DNA of 64,000 nt from an uncultured Alphaproteobacteria bacterium (GCA_902612805.1 CACMEY010000005.1:42987-106986); one strand, 5' to 3'. Positions 34,524 through 44,022 are shown, counted from the stretch's first letter. Numbers and translations are program-made. Notes: generated by a model not told the origin, from the letters alone.

Positions 34524-36257
34524 ATGAATAAAAAAAATAAATTTAGATCTTCTAACTGGTATAATTCTAAATCACATCGAAGAGATACATTTATTCATAG
34601 AGGCTGGATGAGAAATCAAGGTCATCCAAATCATTTATTTGATGGCCGTCCTGTAATTGGTATTTGTAATACATGGTCAGAATTAACTCCTTGTAATGGT
34701 CATTTTAGAGAGATAGCAGAATCTGTCAAAAAAGGTGTTTATGAAGCTGGTGGTTTTCCTCTTGAATTTCCTGTTTTTTCAGCAAGTGAATCCAATTTAA
34801 GACCTACAGCTATGTTGTTTAGAAATTTAGCAAGTATGGATGTTGAAGAGGCAATAAGGGGCAATCCTATAGACGGAGTCGTACTATTAATGGGGTGTGA
34901 TAAAACAACACCTTCATTAATGATGGGGGCTGCAAGTGTAGATCTTCCTACAATAGGTGTTTCAGGTGGGCCAATGCTTAATGGACATCATCAAGGTGAA
35001 ACAATAGGTTCTGGCACTGGTGTTTGGAAACTTGATGCAGATTTAAACGCTGGTGTAATTACAGAAGAAGATTTTATTAATGCAGAAATTTCAATGAGTA
35101 GATCAAAAGGTAATTGTATGACAATGGGTACTGCATCAACAATGGGATCAATGGTGGAAGCATTAGGGATGTCACTACCTGGAAATGCTGCGATACCTGC
35201 AGTTGACTCAAGAAGATATGCTTTAGCTCATATGTCTGGAAAAAGAATTGTTGAAATGGTTAAGGAAGACATAAACATGTCAAAAATTGTTACAAAAAAA
35301 TCATTTGAAAATGCAATCAAGATCAATGGAGCAATAGGAGGATCTACAAATGCAGTTATCCATCTAGCTGCAATCGCAGGTCGAATGGAAATAGATTTAG
35401 ATTTAGAAGATTGGAATAAATGTGGAGACGGTATTCCAACATTAGTAAATCTACAACCTTCTGGAAAATACTTAATGGAAGATTTTTATTATGCAGGTGG
35501 TGTTCCTGTAGTTATAAAAAGATTAATGGAAAAAAATCTATTAGAAGAAAATGAAATGACTGTTAATGGAAAAACTATATCTGAGAATAATATAAATGCT
35601 AAATGTTGGAACAATGATGTTATCAAAGAATTTGAAAATCCATTAACAAAAAATGGAGGAATTAAAATTCTTAGGGGTAATATTGCTCCAAATGGTGCAA
35701 TTATTAAACCATCAGCTGCATCGCCTGAATTAATGAAACATACGGGAAAAGCTGTAGTTTTTGAAAGTGTAGAAGAGTTTCATGAAAAGATTGATGATCC
35801 TAATTTAGAGGTTGATGAAAATTCAATATTAGTTTTAAAAAACTGTGGGCCGAAAGGCTATCCTGGTATGGCTGAAGTTGGAAATATGAGACTTCCACAA
35901 AAAGTACTTAAGAAAGGTGTGAGAGATATGATTCGAATATCTGATGCTAGAATGAGTGGAACAGCATATGGTACAGTAATACTTCATACAGCTCCAGAAG
36001 CAGCTGTTAAAGGTCCTTTAGCAGCCGTTCAAAATGGTGATGAAATAGAAGTTGATGTTGATCAAGGTACAATGAATTTAAAAGTTGATGATGAAACAAT
36101 AAAAAATCGTCTGGAAAATTATTCACCCATTGTTCCAGAAATAACAGGTGGTTATCAAAAAATGTATGTAGAGCATGTAATGCAAGCTGACAAAGGAGCA
36201 GATTTAGATTTTCTAATCGGAAAAAGAGGTGCTGAAGTCAAAAGACATAGTCACTAA
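34524..36257 (+). CDS. IlvD/Edd family sugar-acid dehydratase (arabonate/xylonate dehydratase-like)
   Basis: The 577-residue Fe-S dehydratase has cluster Cys candidates C48 (GICNTWSE), C125 (MGCDKTTPS) and C198 (GNCMTMGTAST). The early WSELTPCNGHF and the length fit the pentonate/hexonate dehydratase branch better than biosynthetic IlvD. It removes water from an aldonate to give a 2-keto-3-deoxy acid. It follows the SMP-30 lactonase, giving a lactonase-dehydratase pair, and is convergent with the enolase-superfamily dehydratase (three-base gap). Confidence 0.88.
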   Translation: MNKKNKFRSSNWYNSKSHRRDTFIHRGWMRNQGHPNHLFDGRPVIGICNTWSELTPCNGHFREIAESVKKGVYEAGGFPLEFPVFSASESNLRPTAMLFRNLASMDVEEAIRGNPIDGVVLLMGCDKTTPSLMMGAASVDLPTIGVSGGPMLNGHHQGETIGSGTGVWKLDADLNAGVITEEDFINAEISMSRSKGNCMTMGTASTMGSMVEALGMSLPGNAAIPAVDSRRYALAHMSGKRIVEMVKEDINMSKIVTKKSFENAIKINGAIGGSTNAVIHLAAIAGRMEIDLDLEDWNKCGDGIPTLVNLQPSGKYLMEDFYYAGGVPVVIKRLMEKNLLEENEMTVNGKTISENNINAKCWNNDVIKEFENPLTKNGGIKILRGNIAPNGAIIKPSAASPELMKHTGKAVVFESVEEFHEKIDDPNLEVDENSILVLKNCGPKGYPGMAEVGNMRLPQKVLKKGVRDMIRISDARMSGTAYGTVILHTAPEAAVKGPLAAVQNGDEIEVDVDQGTMNLKVDDETIKNRLENYSPIVPEITGGYQKMYVEHVMQADKGADLDFLIGKRGAEVKRHSH

Positions 36258-36260
36258 ATT

Positions 36261-37445
36261 TTATTGATGAATGTCAAAGTTTTCTAAATATTTTTCGGAT
36301 AACTCTATTCCTAATCCGTGCTTATTTTCATCTAATTCAATAAAACCATTTTTTGCTTGAGGCTCTCCATCAAAAATATACCAAAATAATTCATTACCAA
36401 TTTCTACTGGCCAGAAAGGAAAATATTCGACAATAGGAGCGTTGACTGAACTCATGGAAATATGAAAATTATGGACTTGTCCGGCATGAGGAATAACGGG
36501 TATTTGAAATGCCTCAGCTAAAGCAGAAATTTTATGCGCCTGTGTTATTCCACCAACTCTATTCGTATCAAATTGCACAACATCAATTGCTTTTTTTTCT
36601 AGTAATTGTCTAAAACCAAAAAGTGTATATTCATGTTCACCACCAGATATAGGAGTTCTACATGAAGCTTTTAGATCTGCATAACCATCAATATCATCAG
36701 CAATAACTGGTTCTTCTAACCAACGAAGATTTTCATTATCAATTAATCTCATCATTCTTTTTGCATATTCAAATGTCCATCCCATATATACATCAGCCAT
36801 AAGATCAACATTATCACCAACAACTGATCGTACTGTTTTGATTAACTCAATATTCTTGTGCATACCTTCAGCACCATCAGTGGGACCCCAACCAAGTCTT
36901 AATTTCATTGCTTTAAAACCTTGATCTACATAATCTTTAGCTTCTTTTGCAAGACTATCAAGAGGTTGACTGTAAAGCTTACTTGCATAACAAGGGAGTT
37001 TTGATTTAGTTTTTCCACCTAATAATTTGAATACAGGTTGTTTAGCAGATTTTCCAAGTGCATCCCATATTGCAATATCAACAGCACTAATAGCTGTCAT
37101 ACCTACGCCTTTTCTTCCCCAAGCTAGTGTTTGTCGATACATCTTTTGCCATATATGCTCATAATCCCATATACTTTCACCAATAATGGCTGGCGCTAAA
37201 TAAGTATCTACAACTGATTTACATGGTTCTGGGGATAATGCAGCATTACCTAAACCTATAAAACCATCACTTGTTTCTACTTCTACAACTAACCAACTAT
37301 GAAATTTATATGTTGTCCATCTATCATTTGAAATATTTTCTTGATTCACAATATCTGCAGCATTTGTGCAAAAATTTTCGTGAATTTTTTGAACGGGCCC
37401 TGTCCATTTATAGACCTTTGCTTTAACACTTACAATTTTACTCAC
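36261..37445 (-). CDS. Enolase-superfamily sugar-acid dehydratase, L-rhamnonate dehydratase-like
   Basis: The 394-residue mandelate racemase/muconate lactonising enzyme-type protein has metal ligands D218 (LMADVYMGW), E244 (WLEEPV) and E270 (SGGEHEY) and a catalytic His about 320 (VIPHAGQVHN). GWGPTDG (185-191) and the HN-F-H region recall L-rhamnonate dehydratase. It would turn an aldonate into a 2-keto-3-deoxy acid, in parallel with the IlvD-type enzyme. The start is GTG at 37445. A rhamnose mutarotase and an amidohydrolase lactonase lie 1-2 kb away, supporting L-rhamnose or another 6-deoxyhexose as substrate, though not proving it. Confidence 0.85.
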   Translation of the reverse strand: MSKIVSVKAKVYKWTGPVQKIHENFCTNAADIVNQENISNDRWTTYKFHSWLVVEVETSDGFIGLGNAALSPEPCKSVVDTYLAPAIIGESIWDYEHIWQKMYRQTLAWGRKGVGMTAISAVDIAIWDALGKSAKQPVFKLLGGKTKSKLPCYASKLYSQPLDSLAKEAKDYVDQGFKAMKLRLGWGPTDGAEGMHKNIELIKTVRSVVGDNVDLMADVYMGWTFEYAKRMMRLIDNENLRWLEEPVIADDIDGYADLKASCRTPISGGEHEYTLFGFRQLLEKKAIDVVQFDTNRVGGITQAHKISALAEAFQIPVIPHAGQVHNFHISMSSVNAPIVEYFPFWPVEIGNELFWYIFDGEPQAKNGFIELDENKHGLGIELSEKYLENFDIHQ

Positions 37446-37494
37446 AAAATAATTATTATACTAATTTAATTCAATTTAAGAGAATTTTTTAATA

Positions 37495-38472
37495 TTAAGA
37501 TAAGAGTTTAAGTAATAACTTTAAAGATTCTAGCATCGGACTTACATTAGCTTTATTTTTACCCACAATATCAAAAGCTGTTCCATGAGCAGGTGTAGTT
37601 ATAGGTATTGGTAGACCTCCTTGAACAGTAACACCTTTTTCAAATCCAAACGATTTAAGACCTGATTGTATGGCGTCATGATACATACCGACAAGGCAAT
37701 TATACTCTTTATTTTTATAAGCTCTAATAAATGAAGTATCACATGGTAACGGGCCAAAAGCTTTGATTTTCATTTTTCTTGCTTTGTTTATTGCAGGAAT
37801 TATTATTTTTTTCTCTTCATTTCCAAACTCAGCGTGAGGATTTAAAGCTTGAACACCTACTTTTGGATTTTTTAATCCATTTTTTTTTAAATACTTGTTA
37901 ACTAATTTAATTGGTTCAAGAATATTTTTAATAGTGATATTTTTTGCGACATCTTTAAGGGGAATATGTGAAGTTACTCGTGCAGTCCAAAAATTATCTA
38001 ATACGTTAAGTTCGCAAACATAGCTTTTTATTTTAAATTTATTTTTAAAGTAATGGAGTTCATCCTTAAATTTCATACCAGCAAGATCTAAACTTGTTTT
38101 ATTAAACGGAGCAAAATTAATTCCATCTATTTTTTTCTTATTATATAAATCAACCGCTATATCGATAGAATTTAGAACAGAAATTCCTGATTTTGTATTT
38201 GCTTTTCCAATTGGATATCTTACTTTTCTTTTAGAAATATCAAAGAAAATCTTATTAGTATTTTTAAATTCTATCTGATCAAAATTATTAATAAATTTAA
38301 TATTTTTTCTATTTTTTTGTTTTATTAAATATTGATCAAATATAAATTTTTCTCCAATAATTATAATATTTATTTTTTTTAAAATATTATGAGATAGAAT
38401 TTTTGAAATTAATTCTGGGCCTATTCCAGATGGATCACCTAAAAGAACAGCTATACTTTTTTTATTTCTCAT
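37495..38472 (-). CDS. PdxA family dehydrogenase (4-hydroxythreonine-4-phosphate dehydrogenase or PdxA2)
   Basis: The 325-residue protein has LLGDPSGIGPEL (about 9-20), a central INFAPFNKTS, GPLPCDTSF (about 240-248), GMYHDAIQSGLK (about 262-273, metal-binding Asp/His) and HGTAFDIVGKNKAN (about 296-309). PdxA acts in vitamin B6 synthesis; PdxA2 acts on phosphorylated four-carbon sugar acids. Its start shares a base with the stop of the amidohydrolase gene (TAATG). Setting in a sugar-acid cluster favours a catabolic role, but no DUF1537 kinase partner is in the window. Confidence 0.85.
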   Translation of the reverse strand: MRNKKSIAVLLGDPSGIGPELISKILSHNILKKINIIIIGEKFIFDQYLIKQKNRKNIKFINNFDQIEFKNTNKIFFDISKRKVRYPIGKANTKSGISVLNSIDIAVDLYNKKKIDGINFAPFNKTSLDLAGMKFKDELHYFKNKFKIKSYVCELNVLDNFWTARVTSHIPLKDVAKNITIKNILEPIKLVNKYLKKNGLKNPKVGVQALNPHAEFGNEEKKIIIPAINKARKMKIKAFGPLPCDTSFIRAYKNKEYNCLVGMYHDAIQSGLKSFGFEKGVTVQGGLPIPITTPAHGTAFDIVGKNKANVSPMLESLKLLLKLLS

Positions 38473-39380
38473 TAAATTTTATAAAACTTCTCTGCATTTT
38501 TAAAAAAAATTTTATTATGTTCATCTTTTGAAAAATTTTTTACTATTTCAAAATATGAATTCCAATAGTTATCAAAAGTGTTAAAAATTTTATCTACTGG
38601 AAAATTTGATCCAAACATACACCTATCAATACCAAAAATCTCAATTGTCTTAAGAATAAAATATTCAGTTGAAATAATTGTCCAACTAGGATTAAACATT
38701 CCTAATCCTGATATTTTACAAACAAAATTTTTATGTTCGGCTAAAGATTGCATTTTTCTCATCCAATAATTTTTGTATTCTTTTGTTTGGAGACAAGGCT
38801 CGCCAGTATGATTTAAGATAAACAGAACATTTTGATATCGTTTAGCTAATTTACAAGCATCATCAAACTGATGAGGATATATTTGGATATCAAAAGATAA
38901 ATCTCTATCGGCTATATGTCTAAAGTTATTTAGCCATACCTCGTCTTTTAGAAAATCTTTTTTAGCATGAGAATATTGAGGTTTATCTTTATCAAATGAC
39001 AAGATTTGTCTAATTCCTCTTACATTTTTATATACAAGGTGTTGATCAAGATCTTCACTGACTCTTTCTTTAGAAAAATCTGCAAATGCAACAATACCAT
39101 TTGGAATTTTTAAATTATTATTATCTGAAATATTTTGTAACCATTTTGTTTCTTCTATCGGGTTCATTGCATCATGTTCAGCCTGAACATGTATTGATTT
39201 TACAAGATTTTGATTTTTTGCGTCATTTAAATAATCATCTAATAAATAACTTTTTTTAATACTTTTAAAACTTCCATAGAAAGCTTCTTCTTCATTACTG
39301 CTTAACCAAGGATAATGTGTTTCTTTAGAATCAAGATCCCATAGATGATGATGCGAGTCAATAATAGCTATTCTTTCCAT
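38472..39380 (-). CDS. Amidohydrolase family 2 protein, sugar lactonase-like
   Basis: The 302-residue TIM-barrel metal hydrolase has the H-x-H motif in DSHHHLWD (about 8-15), a central His in LNHTGEP (about 170-176) and a late Asp in FGSNFPVDK (about 261-269). L-fuconolactonase and rhamnonolactonase belong to this subgroup and share its length. Transcribed with the PdxA-like gene. It provides a second lactonase fold in the cluster beside the SMP-30 protein, so two different lactones may be handled. Confidence 0.85.
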   Translation of the reverse strand: MERIAIIDSHHHLWDLDSKETHYPWLSSNEEEAFYGSFKSIKKSYLLDDYLNDAKNQNLVKSIHVQAEHDAMNPIEETKWLQNISDNNNLKIPNGIVAFADFSKERVSEDLDQHLVYKNVRGIRQILSFDKDKPQYSHAKKDFLKDEVWLNNFRHIADRDLSFDIQIYPHQFDDACKLAKRYQNVLFILNHTGEPCLQTKEYKNYWMRKMQSLAEHKNFVCKISGLGMFNPSWTIISTEYFILKTIEIFGIDRCMFGSNFPVDKIFNTFDNYWNSYFEIVKNFSKDEHNKIFFKNAEKFYKI

Positions 39381-39457
39381 TTATATTTTTTATAAAATTG
39401 AATTTTTCCTATAAGTTTATAAAATTAATACATATATTTTATTTGAAAAGAGGTTTT

Positions 39458-39769
39458 ATGAATTACGCATGGATTCTTGAAATCCGACCAGGATATGAGG
39501 AAGAATATAAAAAGAGACATGATGAAATTTGGCCAGAAATGGTTCAAATGCTTAAAGAAGCTGGATTACGAAATTATAATATTTTTAGATATGGAATAAA
39601 ACTTTTTGGATATTTTGAAACTGATGATCTTAATAAATCAATTAATTTTATCTCTAATAGCGAAATAAATAAAAAATGGTCTGAATATATGGAACCTATT
39701 ATGAAAGTAGATATTGATCCAAAAACAAATTTTCCATACTTATTACCATTACAAATGCATTTAGATTAA
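39458..39769 (+). CDS. rhaM: L-rhamnose mutarotase
   Basis: Taking the ATG at 39458 (after AGAGG) gives 103 residues, the normal RhaM length; the frame extends upstream to 39398 but without family similarity. YAWILEIRPGYEEEYKKRH with His21 then DEIWPEM, GLRNYNIFRYG and the W-x-x-Y-M region near the end match the family. RhaM interconverts alpha and beta L-rhamnose. It is the most substrate-specific hint in the cluster. A Gfo/Idh gene follows nine bases later. Confidence 0.88.
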   Translation: MNYAWILEIRPGYEEEYKKRHDEIWPEMVQMLKEAGLRNYNIFRYGIKLFGYFETDDLNKSINFISNSEINKKWSEYMEPIMKVDIDPKTNFPYLLPLQMHLD

Positions 39770-39778
39770 ATTTTAAAA

Positions 39779-40834
39779 ATGAATAAATTAAAAATTGGGG
39801 TAATAGGAGCTGGATGGTGGGCAACTGAAAACCACATTCCACATTTATTAGAAAGAAGTGAAGTAGAATTAACAAGTGTATGTAAACTCGAAGAAGATCA
39901 ATTAAAATTTGTTAAGGAAAAGTTTGGATTTAAATTTGCATCAACAAATTACAATGAGATGCTTCAATTATCTGATTTGGATGGGGTAATTATTTCTTCT
40001 CCTCATCACGCTCATTTTGAAAATGCCAAAGCTGCTCTTGAAAAAAAATGTCATGTAATGATTGAAAAACCCATGACGACGAATGTTAAAGATGCAGAAA
40101 TATTAATTGAACTTGCTAAAAAATATAATAAGGAAATTTTAATTCCAAATGGTTTTAATTTTAAATCTTTTATGTCAAAGGCAGAGGAAATAATTTCAAA
40201 TGGTTTAATTGGAGAAATTAAGCATTTAGACGCAGCTTTTTCTTCTTCTTTAACAGATTTATTTCAGGGCATACCTTTAAGTGAATCAAATAATCATACT
40301 TTTCAACCTCATGCATCAACTTGGTCAGATCCTGAAAAAGCTGGTGGTTATGGTTGGGGACAATTATCGCATATGTTTGCAGGTATATTAAAAATTACTA
40401 ATCTTGACCCAGAATGTATATTTTGTCTTTCAGTTCCATCGCCAACAAAAGTTGATTATACCAATGCGATATCAATGAAATTTGCTAATGGGGCAACTGG
40501 ATCATTTTCTGGCAGTGCTTTTGTGCCTAAAAATTTTGGAGGAACTTTTTATATTACAATTCATGGAACCATTGGTACTTTATACTTAGATATGGAAATA
40601 AAAAGAGAAAGGCTTTTTGTAAGATTAAATGATGGAAATATTATTGAACATAAAATTAAAGAGGGTGATGGTGCGTACTCTTATGGCACTAAAGAAGCAT
40701 TGAATACATTTGTAGATATATGTTTACATAAAAACGTAACCAATCATTCAAATGGTGAACTTGCTCTTAAAACTGTGAAAATACTTGAAGCGATGTATAA
40801 ATCTCTGAAAAGTAAAAAATTAGAAAGAATATAG
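39779..40834 (+). CDS. Gfo/Idh/MocA family oxidoreductase
   Basis: The 351-residue protein has the N-terminal loop GVIGAGWWATENH (about 7-19) and MIEKPMTT (about 94-101) with the catalytic Lys. The C-terminal substrate domain contains GGYGWGQLSHMFAG. It oxidises a sugar or cyclitol with NAD(P). Lying directly after the rhamnose mutarotase, it could be the first dehydrogenase acting on the free sugar, giving the lactone for the amidohydrolase. It is convergent with the PhyH gene, with six bases between. Confidence 0.87.
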   Translation: MNKLKIGVIGAGWWATENHIPHLLERSEVELTSVCKLEEDQLKFVKEKFGFKFASTNYNEMLQLSDLDGVIISSPHHAHFENAKAALEKKCHVMIEKPMTTNVKDAEILIELAKKYNKEILIPNGFNFKSFMSKAEEIISNGLIGEIKHLDAAFSSSLTDLFQGIPLSESNNHTFQPHASTWSDPEKAGGYGWGQLSHMFAGILKITNLDPECIFCLSVPSPTKVDYTNAISMKFANGATGSFSGSAFVPKNFGGTFYITIHGTIGTLYLDMEIKRERLFVRLNDGNIIEHKIKEGDGAYSYGTKEALNTFVDICLHKNVTNHSNGELALKTVKILEAMYKSLKSKKLERI

Positions 40835-40840
40835 TTTACT

Positions 40841-41620
40841 TCACCATTTATTAACTGATCCTAAAAGTAATTTTTGTAAATTACTTCCACTTTTTTTTAT
40901 CTTTGAAATAATTGGTCCATCAAATGTTTCTCGTGATTTCATCCATGAATTTTGATAGCATATTAAACACACTCTTCTATTAGACTTTGATTTATTACCT
41001 AAACCCCTATGATATATCCATCCATTAAATATTATGGCTTGCCCAGGTTTTGCATATATTATTTTTTGATCTGGAAATTCAAAATCTTTTTTTGGCGGTT
41101 TAAATAAAGCTTTTTGACTTCCCGGAACAATTGCTATCGGACCATTTTTTTCAGTTAGGGGATCTAGATAATAACCACAATTAATTTGACCAGGAATACT
41201 TCCAATTGGGGTTCCATTTGGATCAACGGGCCAATGCCCATCTCTATGCCAATTTTGATTTTTTGATCCAGGACTTGATAGTCTTGCTGAAGCGCTATGA
41301 AGTTGAATACAGTTACCTAGAATTGCAGAAATTCTTTTTATTACAGGTTTATTATCAAGCAAAAATAAGAAGTTTTTATTATATTCAAATAAATTGTAAT
41401 CTATATGTTCTTTTCCTTTAAGTTTTTTAAAAGTTTTATCAAAAGTTTTTCTTAACAGTACAATTTGATTATCTGTTAGAGCTTTATCAATAATAAGATA
41501 GCCCCATTTAAGAAAAAAATTGACCTCTTTTTCTAATTTTTTATCTAAATCTGGATTTAATTTTTTTGGGATAATTTCTTTGTTATAATTTATTTCAAAC
41601 TCATTATTTAATTTATACAT
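40841..41620 (-). CDS. Phytanoyl-CoA dioxygenase (PhyH) family protein
   Basis: The 259-residue non-haem Fe(II)/2-oxoglutarate-dependent oxygenase has iron ligands H125-x-D127 (NWHRDGHW) and His about 204 (WIYHRGLGN), and Arg about 216 is placed to bind 2-oxoglutarate. Family members hydroxylate or demethylate varied small molecules. ATG at 41620 is preferred to a TTG one codon upstream; it overlaps the end of the flavoprotein gene by eight bases. In this sugar-acid region it may be another demethylating or hydroxylating step; the substrate is unknown. Confidence 0.85.
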   Translation of the reverse strand: MYKLNNEFEINYNKEIIPKKLNPDLDKKLEKEVNFFLKWGYLIIDKALTDNQIVLLRKTFDKTFKKLKGKEHIDYNLFEYNKNFLFLLDNKPVIKRISAILGNCIQLHSASARLSSPGSKNQNWHRDGHWPVDPNGTPIGSIPGQINCGYYLDPLTEKNGPIAIVPGSQKALFKPPKKDFEFPDQKIIYAKPGQAIIFNGWIYHRGLGNKSKSNRRVCLICYQNSWMKSRETFDGPIISKIKKSGSNLQKLLLGSVNKW

Positions 41621-42983
41621 CAAAAACTTTACCAGGATTTAAAATATTGTTTGGATCAAAACTTTTTTTTATCAATTTCATTAGTGGAATATTATCTGGA
41701 TGTTGTTTTAATAAATACTCTTTCTTTTGAAGACCTATACCGTGCTCACCTGTTATAGTCCCATCCATTTCTAGTGCTTTATCAATTAATTTATTACTAA
41801 ATGCTCTAATATATTTATATTCATTTTCTTTGCTCGGATCGTAAACAACAGATACATGAAAGTTTCCATCCCCTACATGACCAACCATTGGTGCCCTTAA
41901 TCCAGTGTCCCTAAGTTCTGTTTCTGCAAATTTAATACATTCCACAATGTTTGAAATAGGTACACAAACATCAGTGACATATACTCTAATGTTATCTCCT
42001 TCTGCTTTTACTGAATAATATACATTATGCCTTGCTTTCCAGATTTTATTTCTTTCTTCTGTATTTTCTGCCCACTTAAATTCACTGCCATTATTATTTT
42101 TTGAAATTTCTTCCACTACATCAATCGATTCTTTATTTGAAATTTCACTCCCATGGAATTCATAGAAAAGTGTAGGCAAGCTCTCTAAATTTTCTAACTT
42201 TGAATATTTAATACTTATATCCATTTGATCTTTATTTAATAACTCTACTCTTGCAATTGGGACACCATACTGAATTATTTCTTGTGCTGTTAACACTGCA
42301 GAGTCTAGATCTGGGAATTGACAAACAGCACTCATAATACTTTCAGGTATAGGTGATAATCTTAGATGAACTTCAGTAATAATCCCAAGTGTTCCTTCTG
42401 AACCAACAAAAAGGTTTGTTAAATTGTATCCTGCGGAAGTTTTTTTTGCCCTACTTCCTGTTTTAATTATATCGCCATTTGCCATTACGACAGTTAAACC
42501 AAGCACACTAGTTCGCATCGTTCCATATCTTACTGCCATTGTTCCTGAAGCAGAACAAGCCGCCATACCTCCAAGAGAAGCATTTGCACCTGGATCTATT
42601 GGGAAAAAAACTCCTTTATCTTTTAAAGTTTCATTTAGTTGTTCACGTGATACATTTGCTTGTACACGACAATCAAAGTCTGCCTCATTAATAGAAATAA
42701 CTTTGTTGAAATTTTCCATTGAAATTGTAAAACCTTCATCATTTCCAACAACATGACCTTCTAAAGATGTTCCAGTACCATAGGCAGTTACTGGTACTTT
42801 AAATTCATTACAAATTTTTAAAATTTTTGAGAGTTCTTCGTTGCTTTTTGGAAACAAAACTGCCCTAGGCAGAACAGGATCATAGGCATCTTCACCTTTT
42901 GCATGATTATTTCTTACACTTTCTGAAAATGATATTCTTTCTTGTAAAATATCTTTTAAATTGTCTAATAATCCTCTATCCAT
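41613..42983 (-). CDS. FAD-linked 2-hydroxyacid dehydrogenase (GlcD/D-lactate dehydrogenase type)
   Basis: The 456-residue protein has an N-terminal PCMH FAD domain with TAYGTGTSLEGH (about 68-79), DPGANASLGGM (about 128-138) and GSEGTLGIITE (about 193-203), and a C-terminal domain with HVGDGNFHVS (about 363-372) and TGEHGIGLQKKE (about 416-427). These enzymes oxidise D-lactate, glycolate or other 2-hydroxyacids and pass electrons to quinone or cytochrome. D-lactate or glycolate could be products of sugar breakdown here. It is first in a minus-strand pair with PhyH and divergent from the Ldh2-type gene. Confidence 0.87.
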   Translation of the reverse strand: MDRGLLDNLKDILQERISFSESVRNNHAKGEDAYDPVLPRAVLFPKSNEELSKILKICNEFKVPVTAYGTGTSLEGHVVGNDEGFTISMENFNKVISINEADFDCRVQANVSREQLNETLKDKGVFFPIDPGANASLGGMAACSASGTMAVRYGTMRTSVLGLTVVMANGDIIKTGSRAKKTSAGYNLTNLFVGSEGTLGIITEVHLRLSPIPESIMSAVCQFPDLDSAVLTAQEIIQYGVPIARVELLNKDQMDISIKYSKLENLESLPTLFYEFHGSEISNKESIDVVEEISKNNNGSEFKWAENTEERNKIWKARHNVYYSVKAEGDNIRVYVTDVCVPISNIVECIKFAETELRDTGLRAPMVGHVGDGNFHVSVVYDPSKENEYKYIRAFSNKLIDKALEMDGTITGEHGIGLQKKEYLLKQHPDNIPLMKLIKKSFDPNNILNPGKVFDV

Positions 42984-43016
42984 GAATTAATAATATTAAT
43001 TATTCAATAAAAGTAA

Positions 43017-44015
43017 ATGAATACCACGCCATTAGAATTAGAAAATATATATGATTTAGCATATAAAGCACTTTCAGCCCATGGGTGTGATCATTTCAAT
43101 GCTGATTCTGTAGCTACTACAGTTTCACATGCTGAAAGAGATGGAAGTGTTTCTCATGGATTATTTCGAATTCCTGGTTATGTAGCTTCTCTAAAAAGTA
43201 AAAAAGTAAATGGAGTTTCGCGACCTTCTAATACTTATCTCACACAAAATGCAATTCGCGTTGAAGGTGATTATGGGTTTGCTCCTGTAGGAATAAAAGT
43301 TGGTTTGCCTGAATTGATAAAAACGACAAATAAACATGGAGTTGGAGTTTTAACTATAACTAATACTCATCACTTTGCGGCATTATGGCATGAAACCGAA
43401 GCATTAGCTGAAAATAATTTAATTGGAATTGCATGTACTGCTTATAAGCCAAGTGTAGCACCAGCTGGTGCAAAAAAACCATTATTTGGAACTAATCCAA
43501 TATCATTTGCTTGGCCAAGAAAAAATAAAACTCCTGTAGTTTACGATATGGCAACTTCAACAATGGCGATGGGAGAAGTTCAGGTTGCAGCACGTGATGG
43601 TCACAAAGTTCCATTTGGAACAGGCTTAAATAAAGATGGAGAAAAAACTGATAATCCATCTGAAATTTCAAATGGAGGAGTCCTTCTAACATTTGGCGAC
43701 TACAAAGGTTCTGCAATAGCAATGATGATTGAGTTATTAGCTGCTGGTTTAGTTGGAGATTTATTTAGTTTTGAAGCTAAAGAAGAAGATAATAATGATG
43801 GAGGCCCTGCAAGAGGAGGTGAATTTATAATGGCTTTATCCCCTGAACTTATAGCAGGAAAAAATTGGAACGAACATGCTGAGAAATTTTTTGAACAAAT
43901 GACATCTTTAGATGGTGTGCGTTTACCTGGACAAAGAAGACATACAAATAGGCAAGATAAAGGCCCAAGACAAATTAATTCAGAGCTAATAGAAAAGATA
44001 AAGAGTCTAATCTAA
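43017..44015 (+). CDS. Ldh2/malate-L-lactate dehydrogenase family oxidoreductase
   Basis: The 332-residue protein has SHAERDGSVSHGLFRIPGY (about 32-50), the family's proline-rich cofactor region with FGTNPISFAWP (about 157-167) and a DMATSTMAMGEV segment (about 176-187). The non-Rossmann Ldh2 fold reduces 2-keto acids or cyclic imino acids with NAD(P)H. It is followed by a serine hydrolase after seven bases. A role in disposing of lactate, malate or a 2-keto-3-deoxy sugar acid is plausible. Confidence 0.87.
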   Translation: MNTTPLELENIYDLAYKALSAHGCDHFNADSVATTVSHAERDGSVSHGLFRIPGYVASLKSKKVNGVSRPSNTYLTQNAIRVEGDYGFAPVGIKVGLPELIKTTNKHGVGVLTITNTHHFAALWHETEALAENNLIGIACTAYKPSVAPAGAKKPLFGTNPISFAWPRKNKTPVVYDMATSTMAMGEVQVAARDGHKVPFGTGLNKDGEKTDNPSEISNGGVLLTFGDYKGSAIAMMIELLAAGLVGDLFSFEAKEEDNNDGGPARGGEFIMALSPELIAGKNWNEHAEKFFEQMTSLDGVRLPGQRRHTNRQDKGPRQINSELIEKIKSLI

Positions 44016-44022
44016 TCCATTT

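Noticed and set aside
42424..42756. 110-residue plus-strand ORF inside the FAD-linked dehydrogenase
   Set aside because: It is antisense to a conserved FAD-binding domain and has no recognisable domain or start signal.
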